Source: Caecitellus pseudoparvulus
Taxonomy: Eukaryota; Bigyra: Bicosoecida
Direction: 5' to 3'
Assembly: GCA_965644315.1 (NCBI GenBank)
Contig: CBFFRQ010000030.1
Location: 124,001 to 188,000 of the forward strand
DNA: 64,000 nucleotides
Shown here: piece by piece, positions 24,501 to 36,159 of the stretch
Numbering within the stretch: the first letter of the stretch is position 1
Layout of the letters: each line of letters begins with the position of its first letter
Position numbers and translations under genes: made by a program
The notes under the pieces: generated by a model
Seen by the model: the letters and a program-made list of their open reading frames with translations, nothing else
What the model was told of the DNA's origin: nothing
Database searches by the model: none

Positions 24501-26349
24501 GCTGAGCTGCCGATCCTCAGCGCCGGCCACGAGCACCGACGTGCCCTGCAGAGCCACGCCTTGCCCGGAGCAGGGGAAGGAGCCCTCCTGCTGCAGCTGC
24601 ACGCCCGTCTCCTGCGTCACCTTCACCTGCCAGATGTCCACCTGGCTGCCTGACCAGGTCAAGACGTGCGTGTTGGACACGTGCAGCCCCCGAATGACGT
24701 AGGGCGTGTCCAGGGGCACGCTGTCAATGAGAGCGCCACCCGTTTCCCTCCTGCCTCGCACAGACACCACCACGCTGCGAGCCGACACCTGGGTCGCAGC
24801 CAGCTGAGCCGACAGTGCCCGGTGCAGCACTGTCTCAGACAGCACCACTGCGTGGGTGGGTGTCGCGGCGGCCAGGGTAGCGGCGGCGCCACACCAGTCC
24901 AGGTGCATGACGGCGGCACGGCCTCCACACAGCACCTTGTGCTCGTATGGCGCCCAGGCTCGGGAGGCGGAGGCGGTGCCCCCCCTGTGGCGCCACATGA
25001 CCACGTGGCCCTGCTCCGTGCCCAGGGACAGGATGCACCGCATGGGGTCGAAGGCGAGGGCAGTCACCCGGTCAGAGGCCAGGACAGTCGAGTCCCCGCC
25101 CTGGGTCAGGCGCAGAGACCCTGCACTGTCTTCGTTGATGTCCCAGAAACGCACCAGACCCTCCTCCCGGGACGCCGTGGCCAGGACGCCAGGTGCCACC
25201 CACACCGCCATGCGCAGGCCAGTGGAGGCCTTGGTGGCCAGCTTCACCCGTGTCGTCGGCTGCAGGGTGCCGTCTGGGTTCACCTTCAGCTGCCGCATGA
25301 GCAGGTTGCGCGTGATGACGACGAGGACATCGGGCACGCCTGGCGCCCCGCCTGACCTGCCGCTGTCCCCGCCGTCACCAGAGGCCTCGGGGGACTCCGC
25401 ACCGCCTTGAATGACGTCACCCACGGCAGCCGCCGTGGCAGCCTCTGCTGATGCGTGGGTGCCTGAGCGGGAAGCCCCCCCTGCGCTGGGCGTGTGCAGC
25501 TCCATGACGTCGATGGCGGAGCTGGAGGAAGTGAGCGCTTCCACGGCATGCCCCAGGTCGTCAGCGTACGTCACGACGCCTGCCTCGCCAGCGATGAAGA
25601 ACGAGTTCAACTTCGCCACGACGGGCTGTGCGCCGGGCGTGTCGCTGGGCACGACGGTGGTCACTTGGCGGTTGAAGGCGACACAGGTCAGCGCGCCCGC
25701 CCGCCGGTACTTTTGCATGGCCTGCAGCCTGGCTCGCTGATCCATGCTCCACACTGCAAAGACGCCCATCTGTGGTGCGTGAAGCGCGTGGGGGGAGTGG
25801 CGGTGGCAGCAGCGATGGCCTCGCACAGCGTCCGCCTCGCACCTGATCCCCCGTCACCAGCCGACTGCCGTCGGGGTTCCACTTCAGCACCGACAACGGC
25901 ATGGTGTGCACAGTGCGGTCCTCTTGCACGACATTGTCCACGATGCGCAGGGAAGACACCGTCCCTGCAGGCGGGGGCGTGCCGAGCGGCTGGGTGAGCC
26001 AGAGCTGGAGAAGCTGGCGTGTTGCCGCGGCACTGGTAACGCCCTCCCTCACCGTCTTCCCACGCTGCCACCAGCACGGGGCGCTGGGGGTTCCAAGCAA
26101 GCTTCACACATCGATTCGCACGAACAATCGCTGGTGAGGATGTTCGTGTCCCCTGCAGAGACGGGAACAGTGCGGGGTGGCTGCCAGCGTCCGCCGATGC
26201 AGAAACGGCGGCCCACGCACCTGATCATTGAAGAGCAAGATGGACGTGCCCACAGCAGCGGCGACGATGGGCTTCACTGAGCACGCTGCCACACAGGTCA
26301 CGTCTCCAGCGTCCCCCGTCGCGCAGTCGAAGGCAAAGTACTGCGCCAT
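21522..26349 (-). CDS. IFT140: IFT140, intraflagellar transport complex A subunit
   Basis: IFT140 is a core IFT-A protein needed for retrograde transport and ciliary import of membrane proteins. Exons: 26349-26221, 26152-26053, 25964-25843 and 25769-21522 (1532 aa; human 1462). Introns are 68, 88 and 73 nt, with GTGCGT, GTGAGG and GTGCGA donors. The N-terminal half is WD40-like: MAQYFAFDC, CVKLAWNPQRPVLVAAWEDG, HTMPLSVLKWNPDG, FWDINED. The alpha-solenoid half matches strongly: RPLRDFVG-like AVPLRDFVGMHDAD, MCVKSKRLDVAQVCLANMGH, RGLRALRHA, EVPRMLVDA, WLWWGQFLESNGE, YYLARQYELGGNTDAALYFY, HLATKKYTQAGNKLAAMKCL, LAANYLQSLDW. It ends in an acidic tail (EDGIEEDIKEDF), as in other IFT140s. A Pro/Ala linker near residue 1150 is extra. 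Confidence 0.96.
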
Positions 26350-26545
26350 GCCTGCCCACCTCGCGAGCCCACCACTGGTCTCCTCACACCACAGACAATC
26401 CTGTCGCAAGCCCTGCTGCCGCTGTGCCAACGTGCAGCTGCCAGAGCAAGGGCGCCCTGTTGGTGCTCTGATTTGACTTGAATTTTGATTCACTGGCGAA
26501 GCGCCGTTGTGCGCCCTGCCTTGAGACGTTATGCGGAGATGCGCA

Positions 26546-28450
<1,905 letters not shown>

Positions 28451-31348
28451 TCAGTACTCAACACTAGCTTCTGCTGGACATGGCTGGGTCAGCTGCTCAG
28501 CTGCATCTGCAGGCACTGTGCCTTCCTCCGACCCGCTGTGACTGGGACTGCCCTGCTGAGACTGCTGCACGCGCTGCGGCAGGCCAGGTCTCACCACGCT
28601 GCCTGCCGGAAACAGCAGCTCCCTCACTGCCAGGTCCTCGTGCAGGGTGTCCCCGTCGGTGTACGCGACAGTCACAACCAGACTGAGCAGGGGGGGTGCC
28701 GCTCGGCGCTGCCTGCCACGGCTAGCTCGAACCTTGGCAGGCGGGGACTTGAGGGGAGAGGCGCCTGCATCGCTGGGTGCGGGGGCAATGAAGGCCAGTT
28801 GCAGAGGAGGGGGGGCGCGGGGGGGGGGCACCCGGGCCCCCCACGCATGCACGCGAAGCCTGCCGCCAGAGCCAGACGCCCACAGAGCCTCGCCAGCCAC
28901 GCGGCACATGACCTGCGCGTCTAGCCAGGCTGCCACAGCAGACAGAGTGTGCAGCAGTAGAGCGTTCGCAACACAGAACGTGCGAGGAACCGTGCCTGCA
29001 CTGCCCAGCGGCGCCGCAAGCACGTCACGAGCCCAATCCGCAACACTGCTGGCAAGGCCACTCAGCGTCTTGCAGTACGTATCGCCGCCAGTGCACTGTA
29101 CGGTGTCTGCGTCGCGCAGCACAGTGTGCAGACTGGCTGGCTTGCGTTGGCCTGCCAGATGGATGCGTTGCTGCGGCTTGACTTGGCGACACAGCGGCCG
29201 AACGCGCAGAATGCACTCCACATTGACCCCCTCGTGGCCGTCAACCGCATCGGCATCTCCCACCACGCCAGTTTCACTGCAAGTGCCTTGCCACGCCGCA
29301 TCGCCCAACTTCAGTTGCAAACGCTGCGTGAGCCCTGCGCACCACGGCGCAGCTTCGTTCTGGCGGCCCTGCACGGGGCCTGAACACGCAGAAGCAACCA
29401 GTAATTCTCCGAGAGCAGCAAGCGACACCTCCACGGGGCCTGAACAGAGCACTTCTTCGGGGTCGCACGCAGTCCTGCGACCTGCACAGTGCCGGCACCA
29501 CCAACGCCACAACGCCTTCCAGGCAGCACTGCCCTCCCCGGCCCGAACTGCATGCAGCCACCTAGTCAACAGGACGTACCCCAGACGCCCGACCCACACG
29601 TCTGAAAACGACTGCATCTCGCCTCCGTGGCCGCTCTGCAGGTTTCCCAGCCAGTCCACGACCTGCCCTGTCGTCATCGTCGGCCGCCACCTGAACATGG
29701 GCGGGAGGGACTGCTCTTCGCCGCGCTGGTGTGCCGTCGATCGCGGGGCCTGCGTCGATGCCTGAGATGCAGGTGCTGCACGCGCGCTTGCGGGCTTTCG
29801 CTTTGCTTTTAGTGGCGCACTGGCTCTACTCCCAGCATGCGCGGCGGCGCGGTCTGCAGTTCCGCTAGTTGCCGCCAGTGCAGCGGCAACTGTGCGTCGA
29901 CGAGCCCGCAACGCCCGCCCCGGCACTGCATCTTCGCGGCCGGGCGGAGCTTCGTTGTGTGACGCCAGGGCAGCCAAGGCACGAGGGCGCTTGGTGCCCT
30001 GGCGTCGCGGGCGGCGTGGCTGCGTGGGCGGCGTTGGCGAGCCTTGAGCGGGAGCTGCCAGCCGTTCCGCCGCTCGTGCCAAGGCCTGCTGTACGCGGGA
30101 AGCCAGACTCTGCTCAAAACCCTGCGACTCCACGACGTCTGCGCCCTGCTCACTTTGCTCTGCTGCATCGCTGCGGCGGCTGCCGATGGCACTGTCCGTA
30201 TCGCTGGCAGAGCTGTGAGGCGAAGGCAGGCCCTGCGTCTGGGACAAGCCTGAAGACGTCGACCCTGCAGCGGACGGTGGAGACTGCAGCGACAAGTCTG
30301 GTGTGCCTGTGGCTCGCCTTGGCTCCACCGCTGCTCCAAACGAGGACAGCGACGCGGAGGAAGGAGACAGGGGTGACAGTGGGGGTGCTCGTGCCTCGCG
30401 ACGCAGGGTGGGACGATCCGCGCCGTGCGATGGCTCCGACAGCGACAGTGATGGGCCCATGTCGGTCGACTCGCCCACGGGGCCTGTTCGCCGCTCCGCC
30501 CTGACCGGTGCGTGGGGCACTCCCACAACACCCCCAGACCCGGGTGCAGACCCGGACAGTGACAGGGTGCCCAGCCCTGCACGGGCAGTGACATCAGCCG
30601 TCAAGGACAGCGTTGCAAAGCTGCCTGCTGTCTGTTCCTCCTGCGTTACCGTCGGCGGCGTGCGCCCAGCTCGGCTGTGACCCGCCAACGCGGCTGTCAG
30701 TCTGGTTTCATGGCCGGAGCCGTACGCCCGTGGCGCCTGAGGGGGTGACAGAGTTGGCGATGCTGCAGTCAGCGAGGGAGGAGGCGGCACTGCTGGTGAG
30801 GGGCAGGCGGCCTCGGCTGCGGGCTGACCCCGCTCTGGGCTTTCAGGCACACCCCGGCTGGCTGCGCTGGCGCCACCCCCCCTCGCACCTGATGGGTCCC
30901 ACACAGATGCCGCTGGGTCTGGCGCTGCGCCTTGCAACGGCTGGCCATGGCCGCTGCCCTTCAGCACCTGAGCTGTAGCTGGGCCGCCTGCGGCGGGGTC
31001 GCCGTCACCCACCCCCTCGCCGTCGTCGTCGCTCTCGAGAATGGTGGCCTGGGAGCCGCAAGCAGCCACACCACACGCACCCGGGCCGAGCGTTGCTTCA
31101 GACTGGCCCTCCAGTGTGGCCACAGCCGTCACTCTGTGAGATGCACTCAGTGAGTGGGTGTATGCACCCTCACACTGTGTGGCGAGCAGCTGCGAGTCCC
31201 CGGCGGAGGCACGACCACCTGCCCCTGCCCTGGCAGCAGGCACCTGTGCCACTGCAGGGCCCAAGGCCACCCCCCCTGCGCCAGCATCCTGACTGGAGGA
31301 CGCAGGTATACTGTACTGAAAAATGGCTCCCCCGACGGTGCTGTCCAT
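28451..31348 (-). CDS. Uncharacterised 965-aa protein, disordered N-terminal half
   Basis: I do not recognise this protein. The frame is open without introns; the first ATG is at 31348 (MDSTVGGAIFQYS). Residues 1-570 are low complexity: Ala, Gly, Ser and Pro rich, with acidic patches (ESDDDGEG) and basic nuclear-signal-like patches (RRPRRQGTKRPR, KAKRKPAS). From about residue 590 (PPMFRWRPTMTTGQVVDWLG) the composition becomes that of a folded domain with many Trp, Cys and Leu. A second basic, Pro-rich patch (SPPAKVRASRGRQRR) and a short ordered segment (LLSLVVTVAYTDGDTLHEDL) precede an acidic end. The basic patches suggest a nuclear or chromatin protein; this is inference only. Confidence 0.55.
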   Translation of the reverse strand: MDSTVGGAIFQYSIPASSSQDAGAGGVALGPAVAQVPAARAGAGGRASAGDSQLLATQCEGAYTHSLSASHRVTAVATLEGQSEATLGPGACGVAACGSQATILESDDDGEGVGDGDPAAGGPATAQVLKGSGHGQPLQGAAPDPAASVWDPSGARGGGASAASRGVPESPERGQPAAEAACPSPAVPPPPSLTAASPTLSPPQAPRAYGSGHETRLTAALAGHSRAGRTPPTVTQEEQTAGSFATLSLTADVTARAGLGTLSLSGSAPGSGGVVGVPHAPVRAERRTGPVGESTDMGPSLSLSEPSHGADRPTLRREARAPPLSPLSPSSASLSSFGAAVEPRRATGTPDLSLQSPPSAAGSTSSGLSQTQGLPSPHSSASDTDSAIGSRRSDAAEQSEQGADVVESQGFEQSLASRVQQALARAAERLAAPAQGSPTPPTQPRRPRRQGTKRPRALAALASHNEAPPGREDAVPGRALRARRRTVAAALAATSGTADRAAAHAGSRASAPLKAKRKPASARAAPASQASTQAPRSTAHQRGEEQSLPPMFRWRPTMTTGQVVDWLGNLQSGHGGEMQSFSDVWVGRLGYVLLTRWLHAVRAGEGSAAWKALWRWWCRHCAGRRTACDPEEVLCSGPVEVSLAALGELLVASACSGPVQGRQNEAAPWCAGLTQRLQLKLGDAAWQGTCSETGVVGDADAVDGHEGVNVECILRVRPLCRQVKPQQRIHLAGQRKPASLHTVLRDADTVQCTGGDTYCKTLSGLASSVADWARDVLAAPLGSAGTVPRTFCVANALLLHTLSAVAAWLDAQVMCRVAGEALWASGSGGRLRVHAWGARVPPPRAPPPLQLAFIAPAPSDAGASPLKSPPAKVRASRGRQRRAAPPLLSLVVTVAYTDGDTLHEDLAVRELLFPAGSVVRPGLPQRVQQSQQGSPSHSGSEEGTVPADAAEQLTQPCPAEASVEY

Positions 31349-31589
31349 GCCTTCCACTTGAACGCAAGCGCAGCTGGAAGGCGCGGGCTCTGCGTTTCAC
31401 CTACGAAACTCCACCGCCACCTGGCCTTGACCATGAACGACGGCACGGGCCTACCAGCGAGCATGGATGTGCACCAGCCCCGAGCAAATCCCAGAGCTGA
31501 TGCTTGCATTTGAGGGCTTGATTTTAAGCCCTACTGCCCGCACCGCGCCGGAAGCACACGCAGACCACAGCACACGCCACACCGCTACA
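31349..31589. other. Intergenic region, nothing recognised
   Basis: 241 bp between the stop of the PIG-B gene and the start of the 965-aa gene, both on the - strand. No supported feature. Confidence 0.35.
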
Positions 31590-34462
31590 CTACACGTTTC
31601 CACCCAGCGCATCTTCCAGGCTGATTTTCTTCCCGCCAAACATGCTGGCGGCTTCCTCCCGTGCAGACTGCGCAGTGGAGCTGAGGTGGGCCCGGCCAGC
31701 CATGAGTGCCCACGACATCCACGACGTGTGGCGATACACTGCCACCGTGCCTGACTCCTGCCCCTCCTCCAGGTCCACGTCGCCCTGCAAGTGGCAGTGG
31801 AAGAAGCGCGCGGCAAGGTGGAAGTCGTGGGCCTGCAGCCAGCCCTCCATGCGGCTCTCCACGGCGTCGAACATGACAATGTGTGTGGGCAGGTCGCCCG
31901 TGCTCGGCAAATCGGTCTCGTCGTGTGTGGCGTTGAAGGTGCGGCCCTCACGAGCCGCAGACACTTCCTGCGCCGCAACGTGCGCTTGCATCCATGCATC
32001 CAAGTCGTCAAAGGCGGGCAGCTGCAGCCCCGACACTGGCCCAGCATACCGGGCATCGGCAGCTGCCACCAGTGGCTCGTGAACTGGCAGGGGTGGAGGC
32101 GGGGGGGATGGCGACCGCCCGTACCACAGCCTCAGGGCAAAGTCCATGGGGTCCCGCAAGAAACGCTCCGAGTCACTGCCGCGCGCGAGCCGTGCACGGG
32201 GCGGGCAGTCCACCTGCACCAGCCCGATGGGCTCGTGCACGAGGGAGAAGAAGGGGGCGTTGTGGCACCCCACCCACATGTGCACCTTCATCGGCACAAA
32301 CTCTGGGCGGGCGCGAGGGGCGCCAGAGTCCCGCTCCAGCAGCACGTTGCCCCAGGGATCCAGGCGCACCAGTCCCAGCCGGACTGCCACGTCTGTGGCA
32401 TCCCACTCCAACAGCCGGTCACGCACCCAGTCCACAGCACCGCGCCACCAGGGCGCCGCACCCCACGCATCCAGGTCCAGCTCCCATCCGTGCCTGTACC
32501 GGCCAGCGCCCGGCCCAGAAGGGGGTGGCATGTTGGGGTGCATGTGCACCCCCTTCCCCTGCGCCAGGGCGGCCTCAGTGGGCTTGAAGGTCAGGGACCG
32601 TGGGCCTGCCAGGGGCCGGTGGCGCAGGACGATGTTATCGGACGTGGGTGACCCCAAGCCCAGGCGCAGCGGCTCGCCTAGGAAGCCGGTGTGCACTTCG
32701 TGCCGAATGTACTGGATGTCGTGGTACTGGTGCCCCGAGCCCCGGGAGCTGGGTGGCTCGTACACGGTGCCTGGCCAGCGCCGGAACGCCTCCGCCTCCG
32801 CCGCAATCCACTCCACAGCCGCCACTGGGCCGCGCTGGTGCCACAGAGCCAAGTACACGAACCCCACCGCGTTCAGCGACACAGTGAAGGCCAGCGCAGC
32901 GTAGAACATGAAACCAGGCCCAGTGGCACGCTTGGCAGGCTGAGGAGGGGCGCGAGGGGTATCCCCTGATGCCTCTAACTCCCGGGAGGGGGGTTCCACG
33001 GGGGGAGATGGCGCCCCCTCGTCGGCCAGACTCACTCGATGCCGAAGGCCTGCCGTGGCGTCGCCATCCCCCTCGGCAGATGGCATGGCACTGTCACCGC
33101 CCTCGGGGCTGTCGCCGTCCCTGGCGCTGTCTGCTGCCACGGGAGCAGGCGCAGAGTCGGCCGGGCCATCCCCCACCGCCAGGCTGGCAAGGCCGACACC
33201 CGCCACCATCAGGGGGACGGGCATGAGGGGCAGGAGGAACCTGAACTCCTTGTGGCCTGGCAGGGAGTACAGCCCCGTGCTGTACACGAGCAGCAGGAGG
33301 AACGGCGCCAGCCCCCACCGGAGCTGGCTTTCCCGGAGCGTGGTAGCCATGCCGAACAGGAACAGCGGGAGAGAGGGGCCCAGCATGGCGGGCAGGCCTT
33401 GTGTGACGTACCAGTGCCAGGGGTGTGTGCCGTACAGGACGTTCAGGCCTCGCAGCATGTTGAAGTTGACGAAATTGAGAGGCACCACCTCAAACACCGC
33501 CCCCGCATACACAGCAGAGTCGAGGGCAACGAGCCCTACCACGACCGCCACAGCGACGCCTGCACCGCCTAGGGTGGCCTTCACTGCGCTGGCAAGGCTG
33601 CGCTGCCGAACCACGAGCCAAGCACCTAAGAAAGCCCACACGACGCCGGATGTGGGTCGCACGATAATGGACGCGCCTCCAAGGGCAGCCGCCACCAGGC
33701 ACTTCCATGGCAGGCCAGCGGGGCCCTTATGCCAGTCGTACAGCTCCAGGTGGGGAAGAGGGCGCTTGGAGCGCTTGGCAGCCGCCACTTCGTCCTCGCT
33801 GGGCACTTCAGGCAGCGGCCAGAGCGCCAGGCCCGCCCATGTGAGGGCCGCCTCGACGCTGTTGGAGTACGTGCGTACCATGGTGTAGGGGATGAAGTAT
33901 GTGATGAGGTGCATGAAGAAGGCCCACCTGCCGCGGTGCTGTCCCAGCACACGCAAGAAGACGGCGGCGACGGCACAGTCTGCCGCGGTGGCCACGAGCG
34001 CCTGCATGAGGCGTGGAACGAAGGCCACTGCGAAGTTCGTGTCCAGCCCCACGGCAGACAGCAGCACCATGGGCGCCGCATAGAGACTTGGGTGGATCCA
34101 TCCCCGAATGCGCGCGGAAGGCAGCCACTCCCAGGATCTGTGCGCGCAGAGGGGCCGCGGGTGCCGCCGAGCGTGATGCGGAAGTAGACAGCCAGCACCA
34201 GGCATGCTCACAGGAAACCGTAGCCGAACGCGACGCGGTGGGCCACCTCAGGGCCCTGCCAGTACTCGTCCGGATTGAAGTACGTCCGAACCAGCAAAGC
34301 ATTCAGCAGTCGCAGCATGAGCAGGGCGTACACAGCGCCATCGTTCAGCTGAAGCTGCCGTGGGCCAGCGGGTGGTTGGTCAGGCGCCACAGCGCCTGCC
34401 CTGCCTCGGCTGCGGCTCACTCGGAATGGCGTGAGCCATTCTAAGAACAGGAGGGAAACCAT
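31590..34462 (-). CDS. PIGB: GPI mannosyltransferase 3 (PIG-B / Gpi10, GT22)
   Basis: PIG-B adds the third mannose to the GPI anchor precursor in the ER from dolichol-phosphate mannose. Exons: 34462-34212 and 34137-31590 (932 aa), with a 74-nt GTGAGC...ACAG intron. The first ATG (MVSLLFLEWL) is used. The GT22 signature YFNPDEYWQGPEVAHRVAFG carries the luminal acidic pair. Then follow SWEWLPSARIRGWIHPSLY, VRTYSNSVEAAL, IVRPTSGVVW, YGTHPWHWYVTQGLP and SLPGHKEFRFLLPLMP, all in PIG-B order, plus many membrane helices. The C-terminal luminal part matches too (CHNAPFFSLVHEP, DLPTHIVMFDAVE, RFFHCHLQGDVD). It is longer than human PIG-B (about 550 aa) because of two loops, one Ser/Pro/acidic (near residues 370-440), the other around 530-620. 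Confidence 0.93.
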
Positions 34463-34610
34463 CCTTCCGTGCAGAGACGGAGCCGGAAGCTGCAACGCAC
34501 GGCGCGGCACTTCGGGTGAGCATCTGAATTGCCGGCGGAGGCACACTGCAGGGCTGGCCCAGCGCCGGAGAGGGGAGGGTCAGCACTCCCCAGCCCGGAA
34601 CACAGGCAGC

Positions 34611-35570
34611 CTACAGCTGGTCCGTGGTGATGAAACGATTCCCCTCGCTGTGTTTGCCATCGTAGGAACTCCTTGAGTACGCCAGGAAGGCAGAGGGCTT
34701 GCGCGTGGCGGGGGCCGCCTCGGCGGCGACAGCACTTGCGGCAACGGGAGACGCTGTGGCGGAGCCACCCTCTTCGCCCTTGGCGTGCGCATGCCCTCCA
34801 GAGGAAGACAGGCCCCCGTCCATGCCAGAGGATGCCCGGCGGGACCCCGTGCCCGCCTGGCCAGCCACACCTGACGTGCGCCTGGCAGCCGCAGCAGCAC
34901 TCTTGCGCACAGCCAGGAACTTGCCCTTGGCTGCCGCCTCCTCCCGCTCGGCAGTGGAGACGGGCGTCGCGTCCAGGAAGGCCAGTGCCGGCATGCGGTA
35001 GATGATGTACAGTCGGTAGCGCTTGGCGCGAGCGATGTCCTCTTGCGACAGGGCCACCATGGGCGGGGAGGCTGGGTTGCGCATCAGGCTGAGCGTCGTC
35101 AAGCCGGGAAAGTTGCTGGTGACAGAGTCCATGAACGCTGCCAAGTCATGCACCTGGTTGTTGTTGAACCAGAGCTCTTTCAGGGCAGGCAGGCTGGGCG
35201 CGCCGTCCAGCCCCTCCAGTCCGTTCTTGTCCAGGATGAGAGTGGTCAGCCCCGTGAGGGCCTCGAAGCCCTCCCAAGACGTCAACGCGTTCTCGGACAG
35301 GTTCAGAGTCTTGACTGCCTCCCCTGCCGCAGCCACGTGAGGCGGCAGGGCGCTGAGCCCCGCGTCAACGAACGCTGCGTCGCCAGTGGTGTCGTCAAAC
35401 CTGCGCGCAGAGAAGTCGGATGTGCCAGTGCACAGTCGTGTAAGCTTGGCAGCTGAGCTGGGGGGCGCTCTCCACCTCGCGCGTGCAGCGCAAGCCTCAG
35501 AAAAGCCACGCTGGCCCTGCGTTGAGCCAGCGTTTCGCCGGTCCAAGGCACTCCAGGAAACTCACGCCAT
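34611..35570 (-). CDS. Leucine-rich repeat protein resembling LRMDA
   Basis: Main exon 35400-34611 encodes LRRs: AVKTLNLSENALTSWEGF, LTGLTTLILDKNGLEGL, LPALKELWFNNNQVHDL, FPGLTTLSLMRNPASP. An LRR cap follows: RYRLYIIYRMPALAFLD plus ATPVSTAEREEA. That cap and the long gap before FPGL recall LRMDA (C10orf11). A Ser/Ala-rich tail of about 80 residues follows. The exon has no early Met. The sequence ATGGC at 35570-35566, followed by GTGAGT, would supply ATGGC|G in frame across a 165-nt intron (264 aa total, MAFDDTTGD). That 5-nt coding exon is plausible but unproven. It diverges from the BRAP gene. Confidence 0.7.
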
Positions 35571-36159
35571 GCTGCACGGTGCAAAGCCGATGTGTTGGAA
35601 GTGCCCAACAAACACTCGACGTTCCCTCGATCGCGCACACTGCAGATGAGCGAGTCAAACCCTGTCGCAGGTCCCGAGGAGAGGACGCAGCTGGAGGAAT
35701 CGGTCAGGTGCAGCTGTACCTTCGCGCAGTCTTGGCAAGGAACTCCCCGCGGCGGCAAGCAAGCGCTGCAAGGCGGCTTAGAGAAAATGTGCGCCCAAAC
35801 AGACCAGGAACTTTTGATGTACACAGGAAGTTGCTCTGCGCACGACTGTGCCATGGCGCTTGTTGACGTGGAAATGTGCGAGGTTCTCCTGCAGCTTTCG
35901 ATTTCCCTGTCGCATTTTGATGCCAGAGCGACATTTACAAGCTTTTCTCGCAATCTTTTCACGACATTTGGCAGGAGGTCACAATTCAAAGAAGAAGCAA
36001 GCTCCCCGGAACACCCACTGCCGCCCTACCGCACATTGACCCTTTGGTGCTGCTCTGTCATTGGCTTTCCGAGCGGCCAGAGCCAGGGCACCAGACAGGA
36101 ACCTCTTGCAGCCGCTTGGCGTGGTGGGCGTCAACTCGGCGGCACTGGCCAGGAGAAGC
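35571..36159. promoter_or_regulatory. Divergent intergenic region LRR gene / BRAP gene
   Basis: 589 bp of noticeably lower GC, especially 35860-36000. It probably holds both promoters and 5' UTRs. Overlapping open frames exist on both strands, but neither has recognisable content; see rejected items. Confidence 0.35.
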
